A stretch of 5,166 nucleotides of DNA from Candidatus Zixiibacteriota bacterium. GTDB taxonomy: Bacteria; Zixibacteria; MSB-5A5; GN15; PGXB01. Positions 1 through 5,166 of the stretch are shown here, in pieces; the first letter of the stretch is position 1; every line of letters starts with the position of its first letter. The notes beneath the pieces are model-generated. The model was not told the origin of the DNA and did no database searches. It worked only from the letters and a program-made list of their open reading frames with translations. The stretch spans positions 1-5,166 of the forward strand of contig JAPLUS010000024.1 of NCBI GenBank assembly GCA_026397495.1, in the 5' to 3' direction. A program made the translations under genes and the position numbers.

Positions 1-32
1 CTCCATTGAATAAATCTTCTTTTCAAGTCCCA

Positions 33-49
33 CCGGCTATATGAGCCGG
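33..49 (-). other. Hairpin overlapping the tRNA-Thr 3' end
   Basis: On the minus strand CCGGCT pairs perfectly with AGCCGG around the 5-base loop CATAT. A G-U and a C-G pair could extend the stem. The 5' arm is the 3' acceptor strand and discriminator of tRNA-Thr, so this fold competes with the acceptor stem. No run of U follows, so it does not look like an intrinsic terminator. It could affect 3' processing of the tRNA precursor or be chance in G+C-rich acceptor sequence. The pairing is seen directly; any role is inferred. Confidence 0.4.
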
Positions 50-116
50 CGAAGGGACTCGAACCCCCGACTGGCTGATTACAAATCAGCTACTCTACCA
101 ACTGAGTTACGCCGGC
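44..116 (-). tRNA. tRNA-Thr (anticodon UGU)
   Basis: Reads the ACA threonine codon and, by wobble, probably other ACN codons. The 73-base cloverleaf is complete: a 7-bp acceptor stem (GCCGGCG with CGCCGGC), a 4-bp D stem (ACTC/GAGT) with an 8-base loop, a 5-bp anticodon stem (GCTGA/TCAGC) around loop TTTGTAA, a 5-base variable loop, and a T arm with TTCGAGT whose outer two pairs are G-U. The anticodon lies at 81-83. Position 37 is A, as usual for tRNAs reading ANN codons. The G1-C72 and C2-G71 pairs match known ThrRS identity elements. The discriminator base is U and the CCA tail is not encoded, so it must be added after transcription. A dedicated promoter lies about 15 bases upstream. Confidence 0.97.
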
Positions 117-131
117 TTACAAATCGGCACT

Positions 132-159
132 AATCTATAGATTTCGATTTATATGTCAA
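132..159 (-). promoter_or_regulatory. Sigma70-type promoter for tRNA-Thr
   Basis: A perfect -35 box TTGACA (154-159) is followed after 16 bases by TAGATT (132-137), which matches 4 of 6 bases of TATAAT including the key TA and final T. Transcription would start about 8 bases before the mature tRNA 5' end, leaving a short leader for RNase P. The promoter lies between cysS and the tRNA gene, so the tRNA can be expressed independently of cysS. Confidence 0.65.
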
Positions 160-168
160 GCTAATTCA

Positions 169-198
169 GGCTCTGTTCTCGCTTTAAGATCGAGAGCC
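169..198 (-). repeat. Inverted repeat just after cysS
   Basis: GGCTCT and AGAGCC form a 6-bp inverted repeat around 18 bases. A second, overlapping pairing (TCTCG with CGAGA, 9-base loop) competes with it. It starts 8 bases past the cysS stop. It may be a 3' end structure of the cysS mRNA, perhaps a barrier to exonucleases. No U-run follows, so it is not a standard intrinsic terminator. Confidence 0.3.
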
Positions 199-205
199 CT
201 CTGCT

Positions 206-1603
206 TCATAACTTCCTTTTCCACTTGGTACCGGCGGGAGTATCTTCAAGCATAATTCCCATATCAAGCAACCGGCTTCTTATCTTATCCGCGGCCACAA
301 AATCCTGTTTTTTCTTGGCTGCTGTTCTCTGCTCAATCAAAATCTCTACTTCTCTATCGGCGCTTTTTTGATTCCTAATAATAAGATTGAGGACGGCATC
401 AATTTTCTCCATGGCGCCCAGGGCACTATTACATTCCTCCGAGGAGAGTTTGTTTTCAGCCTTAAGCCGGTTGATATCCCGTATAAAATCAAACACCTCT
501 CCCATCGCGGCCGAGGAATTGAGGTCATCATCCAAGGCCATCTCAAATCCATTCAACGCCCGTTCAATAACGGAACCGGCTTCTCCGGAGGCATTGGCGC
601 CGGGATAATCACGAAGATTATTATAAAAATCATTATACCGTTCCAACCCATTCCGCGCCGCGGTAAGTCCCTCGAAGGTGAAATTCAACGGCTGACGATA
701 ATGAGTAGCCAAAAGGAGATAGCGTACCGCCGTCGCCGGATAACCCTTGGCGAGAATATCGCGAAGAGTATAATAATTATTCAGAGATTTTGACATCTTG
801 CGACCGTCAACAATAAGATGCTCACTGTGTACCCAATAGTTGACAAATTTCTTTCCGGTGGCGCCTTCGGATTGGGCCATTTCATTCGCATGATGCGGAA
901 AAATGTTATCGACGCCTCCGGTATGAATATCAAAGGTCTCCCCCAGATATTTCATCGACATGGCCGAACACTCCAGATGCCAGCCCGGTCGTCCCTTGCC
1001 CAGTTCGGTCTCCCAGAAAACATCGCCATCATTTTCATCCCATGCTTTCCAGAGGGCGAAATCGGCGACCGATTCCTTTTCATATTCATCGGTTGCAATC
1101 CTGGCTCCTGCTTTCAAGCCGCTTAAATCCAGATGAGCCAATTTCCCATAACCGGGGTATTTGGCAATCGGGAAATAGTAATTGCCATTAATTTCATAGG
1201 CCAGCCCTTTTCCCTGCAGCCGCTTCACCAGCTGAACCATCTCGGCTATATGTTTGGTCGCTTCCGGATAGTGCTCAGCCCGCTCTAGGCCGAGCCTATC
1301 GATATCATCAAAGAATGCTTTCTTGTAAAAGGCGGTATATTCATTGAGAGAGACACCTTTTTCCATACAGCCCTTGATAGTTTTATCATCAATATCAGTC
1401 AGGTTCATCACCTGTGTTACCCGATAACCTTTGAATTTGAGATATCTCCGCAGGAGGTCTTCGAAAGTATAGGCACGGTAGTTACCTATATGGGCATAGT
1501 TATAGACGGTCGGGCCACAGGTGTACATTCGGATATGATTATCTTCGAGAGGTTTAATTTCCTCTTTGGAGCGAGTCAGAGTATTGTAAAGACGAAGCGC
1601 CAT
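206..1603 (-). CDS. cysS: Cysteinyl-tRNA synthetase
   Basis: Cytoplasmic class I aminoacyl-tRNA synthetase that activates cysteine with ATP and loads it onto tRNA-Cys. At 465 residues it is full length (the E. coli enzyme is 461). The N-terminal Rossmann domain carries the HIGH-type motif HIGN at 38-41, just after TCGPTVYNYA. The zinc ligands that select cysteine are present as Cys29, Cys212, His237 and Glu241. The KMSKS loop is intact at 269-273. The helical C-terminal domain ends in the typical pattern DFVAADKIRSRLLDMGI followed by the LEDTPAGTKWK tail. The ATG start places the usual 'LRLYNTLTRSKE' opening at the N-terminus; the upstream Shine-Dalgarno match (TAGGTTTG) is weak. A 162-base gap with a likely promoter separates it from ddl, so it is probably its own transcription unit. 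Nothing in it looks truncated or unusual. Confidence 0.98.
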   Translation of the reverse strand: MALRLYNTLTRSKEEIKPLEDNHIRMYTCGPTVYNYAHIGNYRAYTFEDLLRRYLKFKGYRVTQVMNLTDIDDKTIKGCMEKGVSLNEYTAFYKKAFFDDIDRLGLERAEHYPEATKHIAEMVQLVKRLQGKGLAYEINGNYYFPIAKYPGYGKLAHLDLSGLKAGARIATDEYEKESVADFALWKAWDENDGDVFWETELGKGRPGWHLECSAMSMKYLGETFDIHTGGVDNIFPHHANEMAQSEGATGKKFVNYWVHSEHLIVDGRKMSKSLNNYYTLRDILAKGYPATAVRYLLLATHYRQPLNFTFEGLTAARNGLERYNDFYNNLRDYPGANASGEAGSVIERALNGFEMALDDDLNSSAAMGEVFDFIRDINRLKAENKLSSEECNSALGAMEKIDAVLNLIIRNQKSADREVEILIEQRTAAKKKQDFVAADKIRSRLLDMGIMLEDTPAGTKWKRKL

Positions 1604-1613
1604 TGGGTCAAAC

Positions 1614-1667
1614 CTAAACTGCGGTCAGTGAATCAACCGTTTTCTTATTTGGTTTCTTTACTACCAT
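1614..1667 (-). CDS. Possible 17-codon leader ORF before cysS
   Basis: ATG at 1667 opens a short frame, MVVKKPNKKTVDSLTAV, ending in TAG at 1614, ten bases before the cysS start. A Shine-Dalgarno-like AAGGG sits 5 bases upstream of the ATG, a better site than that of cysS itself. The frame differs from cysS. It has no Cys codons, so classical cysteine attenuation is not supported. A 5-bp stem (CGGTT with GACCG, one G-U pair, at 1622-1639) lies inside it. A frame this short arises easily by chance in a 162-base gap, so the call is weak. Confidence 0.15.
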   Translation of the reverse strand: MVVKKPNKKTVDSLTAV

Positions 1668-1684
1668 TGATTCCCTTAAGGAGT

Positions 1685-1714
1685 ATAATATACAAAAACA
1701 GAACTCATCCTCAA
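1685..1714 (-). promoter_or_regulatory. Probable promoter for cysS
   Basis: In the ddl-cysS gap, TTGAGG (1709-1714) is followed after 18 bases by TATTAT (1685-1690); an alternative -10, TATATT (1687-1692), gives 16-base spacing. Both are sigma70-like. Transcription would begin near 1678, giving a cysS leader of about 75 bases that contains the possible short ORF. The rest of the gap (1715-1765) is A+T-rich, and I see no clear intrinsic terminator for ddl in it. Confidence 0.4.
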
Positions 1715-1765
1715 CAACTCAATCACACTTATAATTAAATGGCCCCAATAGATAATTCCCTATGA

Positions 1766-2797
1766 TTATTTATCAAGCGCAGATTCGCATATCTTCTCAA
1801 TCAATTGATCAAAACTTATGCCTGCCTGTTTGGCCGCCAGTGGAGCCAGAGAAAGCTCAGTCATTCCCGGCAAAGTATTAATTTCAAGGAAATAGGGATG
1901 ACTATTACTATCCAAAATGAAATCCGCCCGGACCAGACCAGAACAACCGATTATTTCATAGGCTTTCATGGCCAGCTCTCTTATCTCTTTGGCAGCCATC
2001 TCCGGTATTTCCGCCGGGCATATATATTGTGATTTTCCCTTCGTATATTTACACTGGTAATCATATAGCTCATGGGAAGGAATAATCTCCACCAGAGGAA
2101 GCGCCTTGCCGTTGAAAATAGCCGCCGTTATTTCTCTCCCCTTGATATACTCTTCAATTAGTACTTCATTGGCCGCTTCAAAGGCTTTTTCCACAGCCGG
2201 GGCCAAATCAGAAAAACCCTTAACTAAAGTAAGTCCTACCGTGGAACCGGAATTATTGGGTTTGACAATAATCGGAGGCGCAAATTTCTTACTGATGACC
2301 GGCAGATAATTGGCAATTTCGCTCTTATTCCCGATTTTCAGGAGAAGCCAATTCGGAGTTGGGACATTTTCATTCCGAAGCAACCTTTTGGCAAAAGCTT
2401 TATTCATGGCCACTGCCGATGCCAGAACGCTCGAACCCGTGTATTTTTTCCCGGCCAGATCAAGCAAAGCCTGAATGGTGCCATTTTCACCGGCACCGCC
2501 ATGAAGAGCCAGAAATATGACATCCACATCTTTATATGGCTTTGAATTTATCGATTCCATCAGTGTTATTTCAGCCGGTTGTTTCAAAACCATCGTAGAA
2601 TCGGAGCCGCTATCTTTTTCATAGAGATATCGTCTTCCCGAATCAAGAAGCGATTGTCCCGTGGCTGAATCGATAACATTAACTTCATACTCCAGCCGGA
2701 TCAGTGACTCGGTTATCGCCTTAGCCGATGCCAGGGATACCTGACGTTCCTCGGAAAGGCCTCCTGCCAAAACCAACACTTTATATTTATTGCCCAT
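1766..2797 (-). CDS. ddl: D-alanine--D-alanine ligase
   Basis: Cytoplasmic ATP-grasp ligase that joins two D-alanines for the UDP-MurNAc-pentapeptide of peptidoglycan. At 343 residues it is between the short DdlB (306) and longer Ddl forms; the extra length is around residues 50-90 of the N-terminal domain. Visible motifs are GGLSEERQVSL at 12-22 (Glu17 corresponds to DdlB Glu15), HGGAGENGTIQ at 99-109, the ATP loop KPNNSGSTVG at 179-188, EEYIKGRE at 215-222, YDYQCKY with Lys250-Tyr251, Arg290 and Asp292, the Mg-binding Glu305/Asn307 in FLEINTLPGMT, and Ser316. Tyr251, at the DdlB Tyr216 position, indicates D-Ala rather than D-lactate as second substrate; D-Ala-D-Lac ligases have Phe there. 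The ATG lies within the end of dedA (11-base overlap) after a purine-rich AAGAAG, which suggests translational coupling. Distinction between ddlA and ddlB type is not possible here. Confidence 0.97.
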   Translation of the reverse strand: MGNKYKVLVLAGGLSEERQVSLASAKAITESLIRLEYEVNVIDSATGQSLLDSGRRYLYEKDSGSDSTMVLKQPAEITLMESINSKPYKDVDVIFLALHGGAGENGTIQALLDLAGKKYTGSSVLASAVAMNKAFAKRLLRNENVPTPNWLLLKIGNKSEIANYLPVISKKFAPPIIVKPNNSGSTVGLTLVKGFSDLAPAVEKAFEAANEVLIEEYIKGREITAAIFNGKALPLVEIIPSHELYDYQCKYTKGKSQYICPAEIPEMAAKEIRELAMKAYEIIGCSGLVRADFILDSNSHPYFLEINTLPGMTELSLAPLAAKQAGISFDQLIEKICESALDK

Positions 2798-3416
2798 TCT
2801 TCTTAATTCTCAATAACTTATAAATGATGAATATGGCCAATAAAGAAATAATAATTGACCAAACAATTTTTTCATAAAGATGGAAATATACCGCAATGGT
2901 CTCGAAATTCACAACGAAAATGTAACTGCCAAAAAGAAGAATAGCATTGAACAGCAAAAACGAGATTGAGGTATAGCAATAGGTTTTGCCGAGTCCATAA
3001 TGACTGATGCCGGCCGCCAGAAGCATCACGGAACGAGCTCCAATAATAAAGCGATTAGCCATCAAAAGCACCGCCCCTCGTTTTTGAAACCAGGACTCAA
3101 GGCGAAGAATATCATTAATTGAAAATATCCTATAATTCCTTTTTATAAAAAAACCCCTTCCATAGGTAAAACCAAAATAATAAACCAGCATGGCCGAAGC
3201 AATTCCGCCCAAATAAACCGCAAAAAATACTATAACTATATTAAGTCGTCCGGCAGCAGCCAGGGCGCCTCCAGCCAGAGTGAAGAAGTCACCCGGAAAG
3301 GGAGGAAATATATTCTCAATAAAAAGGGCTGCGAACAACGCCAAATATATAAGGAATGGACCATATATAAAAAGCTTATCAAGTAAATCATTAACCAATT
3401 GAAGTGAGTGTTCCAT
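2787..3416 (-). CDS. DedA/VTT-family inner membrane protein
   Basis: Polytopic membrane protein of the DedA (SNARE-associated/VTT) family, 209 residues, the usual length. Hydrophobic stretches lie at about 17-36, 43-56, 58-83, 126-138, 143-169 and 183-203; the C-terminal tail is basic (LLRIKKNGQ). The family signature is clear: ENIFPPFPGDFFTLAGG at 34-50, a GRGFF turn at 86-90, and NRFIIGARSVMLLAAG at 121-136. Glu34, Asp43, Arg122 and Arg128 correspond to residues essential in E. coli YqjA (Glu39, Asp51, Arg130, Arg136); the Glu-Asp spacing is 9 instead of 12, the two Arg keep their 6-residue spacing. Family members recycle undecaprenyl phosphate or act in membrane lipid and proton balance. 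Lying between ispF and ddl, a carrier-lipid recycling role is attractive, but it is inferred. The start follows ispF by 5 bases, with AGGGA overlapping the ispF stop codon. Confidence 0.93.
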   Translation of the reverse strand: MEHSLQLVNDLLDKLFIYGPFLIYLALFAALFIENIFPPFPGDFFTLAGGALAAAGRLNIVIVFFAVYLGGIASAMLVYYFGFTYGRGFFIKRNYRIFSINDILRLESWFQKRGAVLLMANRFIIGARSVMLLAAGISHYGLGKTYCYTSISFLLFNAILLFGSYIFVVNFETIAVYFHLYEKIVWSIIISLLAIFIIYKLLRIKKNGQ

Positions 3417-3421
3417 CGTCC

Positions 3422-3904
3422 CTACAAATATATAAGTGAGGTTACCATAGCCGCTATCCCTTCTTCCCGACCTATAAATCCCATTTTCTCATTGGTGGTT
3501 GCTTTTATAGAGACATCAGCCTCTTCGATTTTTAATATTTCCGCAATTTTTACTCTCATGGCCGGAATATAGGGCATCAGCTTCGGCTGTTCGGCAATAA
3601 TGACGGCATCGATATTCCCCACTTGGAATCCTTTATGGCGAACAAGCTCCGACACTTCCGCCAGCAATCGGGTCGATTGAATATCTTTATATCTTGAATC
3701 GGTGTCGGGGAAATGAAGGCCGATATCGCCTAATCCTGCGGCGCCCAGTAAGGCATCAGCAATAGCATGCAATAAAACATCGGCGTCGCTGTGCCCAAGA
3801 AGCCCATAGCGGTAAGGTATTACCACTCCGCCCAGAATCAGCTGACGCCCCAAGACAAGCCGGTGAACATCATAACCAAGGCCAACTTTAATGCCCGGCT
3901 TCAT
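3422..3904 (-). CDS. ispF: 2-C-methyl-D-erythritol 2,4-cyclodiphosphate synthase
   Basis: Fifth step of the MEP pathway to IPP and DMAPP: converts the CDP-ME 2-phosphate into the cyclic diphosphate with release of CMP. The enzyme is a cytoplasmic homotrimer. Its 160 residues match the family size. The zinc ligands are Asp12 and His14 (in GYDVH) and His46 (in HSDADVLLHA). The substrate-binding segment GAAGLGDIGLHFPDTD lies at 54-69, and the C-terminal signature KATTNEKMGFIGREEGIAA at 134-152 includes the cytidine-contacting Thr-Thr pair at 136-137. The start codon lies inside the end of ispD (17-base overlap), with a strong AAGGAGG just upstream. It is a separate protein, not the fused IspDF form found in many alpha- and epsilonproteobacteria. 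Confidence 0.98.
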   Translation of the reverse strand: MKPGIKVGLGYDVHRLVLGRQLILGGVVIPYRYGLLGHSDADVLLHAIADALLGAAGLGDIGLHFPDTDSRYKDIQSTRLLAEVSELVRHKGFQVGNIDAVIIAEQPKLMPYIPAMRVKIAEILKIEEADVSIKATTNEKMGFIGREEGIAAMVTSLIYL

Positions 3905-4583
3905 AAGCCTCCTTAAGAAGATGCTTAGCTAAGATTAGGTCGTCTTCGGTCGTAACCTTTATATTTATTCTCTCAGGAATAACGGTTCGAATCTTGTAAC
4001 CCTGCTGCTCAACAAAACAGGCGTCATCGGTAACCGTCGCCCCTGAAGAAAGTTTATTATACGCCGTCATAATCAGATCATACCGAAAAACTTGAGGCGT
4101 TTCGGCCAAATATAACTTGGTTCGGTCAAGAGTAGAGAGGACGTAATCAGATTCAACTCTTTTAACCGTATCGGCTATCGGTCGGGCTAAAATGGCCGCT
4201 CGTTCCCTATGGGCCATCGCAATAACCCGGTCGATATCTTTGTGATAAACCAACGGACGGGCGCCGTCATGAATGGCGATATAGGCTGTCGCGGGCGGTA
4301 GTATCTTCAGCCCGCACATGACGGATTCCGACCGGCTCGCTCCTCCCACAACCACTTGGCTTACCTTTTTAAACTGAAAAGGATTGATTACTTTTTCGTT
4401 GGTGTACAGGAGAAAATCCTCAGGAACGACAACAACAATATCATCAACTTTCTCGGCTTTTTCAAATTGAAGAATGGTCCATGACAAAAGCGGACGATCG
4501 AGAATATTCCGGAATTGCTTGGGGATATCGCCGCCAAAACGAACTCCTCGCCCGCCAGCCACTATTAAAGCTACTGTCTTCAT
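3888..4583 (-). CDS. ispD: 2-C-methyl-D-erythritol 4-phosphate cytidylyltransferase
   Basis: Third step of the MEP pathway: couples MEP with CTP to give CDP-methylerythritol and pyrophosphate, in the cytoplasm. It has 231 residues, a normal length (E. coli 236). It shows the nucleotidyltransferase opening AGGRGVRFGGDIPKQF at 9-24, with Arg15 and Lys22 at the positions of catalytic Arg20 and Lys27 in E. coli. GGASRSESV (80-88) contacts the CTP base, HDGARP (105-110) carries the Mg-binding Asp106, DRTKL and ETPQVF (153-166) follow, TDDA (185-188) has the MEP-binding Thr, and NIKVTTEDDL (207-216) has Lys209 matching Lys213. The start lies 57 bases after queA in a gap of about 25% G+C; no good Shine-Dalgarno sits at normal spacing (the nearest, AAGAGA, is about 13 bases away). 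I saw no convincing promoter there, so read-through from queA is possible. Confidence 0.97.
   Translation of the reverse strand: MKTVALIVAGGRGVRFGGDIPKQFRNILDRPLLSWTILQFEKAEKVDDIVVVVPEDFLLYTNEKVINPFQFKKVSQVVVGGASRSESVMCGLKILPPATAYIAIHDGARPLVYHKDIDRVIAMAHRERAAILARPIADTVKRVESDYVLSTLDRTKLYLAETPQVFRYDLIMTAYNKLSSGATVTDDACFVEQQGYKIRTVIPERINIKVTTEDDLILAKHLLKEAYEAGH
3908..3914 (-). promoter_or_regulatory. Strong Shine-Dalgarno site of ispF
   Basis: A full AAGGAGG lies within the ispD coding sequence, 3 bases before the ispF ATG. It is the strongest ribosome binding site in the window and fixes the ispF start at 3904. With the 17-base overlap it allows ribosomes ending ispD to start ispF at once. Confidence 0.8.
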
Positions 4584-4640
4584 AGTTTAAATATATCTCT
4601 TTAGAAACAGAATATAAACAATAATTTTGTAAGCCGGAGA

Positions 4641-5166
4641 CTAAAGTATAAGCATACAATCGCCGTAACTATAAAAGCGATACTTATTCCTGATAGCCAG
4701 TTGGTATGCTTCCAGAATCTTTTCGCGCCCGGCAAAGGTTGAGACGAGGATAAGCAAGGTCGATTTGGGCAAGTGTAGATTAGTCAGCAAATGATCTACT
4801 ACCCTAAATTGATACCCCGGCTTAATATAGAGGTTAACATATCCCGCCAATGGCTGTATCTTGCCATTAATCATCGCGGCTGATTCGAGCGTTCTAACAA
4901 CGGTTGTGCCGACAGCAAAAATCTTCCCACCCTTTTCTCGTATTCTATTAATGCTGTGGGCCGAGGATTTGGTAATTTCACCATATTCAGCGTCAATTAA
5001 GTGTTCATCTATATCATCTGTTTTGATCGTTTTAAATGTACCATATCCGACATGAAGAGTAACCGGAATTATCTTAATTCCCTTGGCCATAATCTTCCGG
5101 AGAATGGCTTTGGTAAAATGCAATCCGGCCGTAGGAGCCGCCACAGCTTTGGCTTTCCGCTTGGCG
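4641..5166 (-). CDS. queA: S-adenosylmethionine:tRNA ribosyltransferase-isomerase, C-terminal half
   Basis: Converts preQ1 at the wobble position of GUN-anticodon tRNAs (Tyr, His, Asn, Asp) to epoxyqueuosine, using the ribosyl part of SAM. The 5' half is cut off by the window edge; about 174 residues are visible of a family size near 350. The frame is open to the edge: codons for AKRKAKA precede the GTG at 5144, which is an internal valine and not a start. Family hallmarks are VAAPTAGLHFT (at 5144-5112), VTLHVGYGTF, FAVGTTVVRTLESAA, the long block PGYQFRVVDHLLTNLHLPKSTLL, and the end YRFYSYGDCML close to the E. coli end. The usual H-x-M-H-x-E segment reads HLIDAE here, a mild variation. Queuosine synthesis implies other que genes or salvage elsewhere. 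Confidence 0.96.
   Translation of the reverse strand, partial: AKRKAKAVAAPTAGLHFTKAILRKIMAKGIKIIPVTLHVGYGTFKTIKTDDIDEHLIDAEYGEITKSSAHSINRIREKGGKIFAVGTTVVRTLESAAMINGKIQPLAGYVNLYIKPGYQFRVVDHLLTNLHLPKSTLLILVSTFAGREKILEAYQLAIRNKYRFYSYGDCMLIL

Noticed and set aside
1..6. ATG GAG on the minus strand at the left edge, after a purine-rich AAGAAG, as the start of a next gene
   Set aside because: Only two codons are visible, so it cannot be identified or supported.
368..793. 141-codon open frame on the plus strand, antisense to cysS
   Set aside because: It lies entirely inside the clear cysS gene, its product is low-complexity Ile/Arg-rich with no recognisable domain, and it has no supporting context. 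It is a shadow of cysS codon structure.
818..1126. 102-codon plus-strand frame opposite the middle of cysS
   Set aside because: It sits opposite the catalytic and zinc-binding region of cysS, which fully explains the sequence. No ribosome site or family resemblance was seen.
1684..1689. Exact TATAAT on the plus strand
   Set aside because: No -35 box lies at suitable distance, and no plus-strand gene follows. It reflects the near-palindromic -10 region of the cysS promoter on the other strand.
1490..1738. 82-codon plus-strand frame reaching into the ddl-cysS gap
   Set aside because: Most of it is antisense to the cysS start and the rest crosses the probable cysS promoter. The product resembles nothing I know.
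1715..1765. Intrinsic terminator after ddl
   Set aside because: Only a 4-bp ATAG/CTAT pairing was found, without a G+C-rich stem or U-run.
4584..4640. Promoter for ispD in the queA-ispD gap
   Set aside because: TATATT and other A+T-rich hexamers are present, but no -35 box pairs with them at 16-18 bases. Base composition alone explains the matches.
5142..5144. GTG as the start codon of a short protein
   Set aside because: The frame continues upstream to the window edge, and the Val begins the conserved internal QueA motif VAAPTAGLHF. It is an internal codon.

Overview
The window is an ordinary stretch of bacterial housekeeping DNA. All five complete recognised protein genes, one partial gene and one tRNA gene lie on the minus strand, so transcription runs from high to low coordinates. 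Base composition is moderate (mid-40s % G+C by eye), with A+T-rich gaps. Peptidoglycan synthesis (Ddl), the MEP isoprenoid route (IspD, IspF) and queuosine tRNA modification (QueA) show that this is a bacterium. The proteins do not allow a firm phylum call. The gene order and mixed protein features would suit an uncultured, Gram-negative-like lineage, but that is a guess.

Layout in transcription order: the C-terminal half of queA (running off the right edge, to 4641); a 57-base A+T-rich gap; ispD; ispF (overlapping ispD by 17 bases); a DedA-family membrane protein gene (5 bases after ispF); ddl (overlapping dedA by 11 bases); a 162-base gap with a probable promoter and a possible 17-codon leader ORF; cysS; an 89-base gap with a good sigma70-type promoter; and tRNA-Thr(UGU) near the left edge.

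The ispD-ispF-dedA-ddl block is packed like a translationally coupled operon. Its products fit one theme: IspD and IspF supply IPP/DMAPP for polyprenyl carriers including undecaprenyl phosphate, DedA proteins include undecaprenyl-phosphate recycling transporters, and Ddl makes the D-Ala-D-Ala end of the lipid II peptide. cysS and the tRNA look like separate translation units with their own promoters. The order ispD-ispF-...-cysS resembles the conserved cluster that in Bacillus runs ispD-ispF-gltX-cysE-cysS, with dedA-ddl in place of gltX-cysE.

I found no mobile element, CRISPR array, pseudogene or undescribed system. All recognised genes keep their catalytic motifs. The points worth a second look are small: a hairpin overlapping the tRNA 3' end, a possible leader ORF before cysS, and the operon grouping itself.
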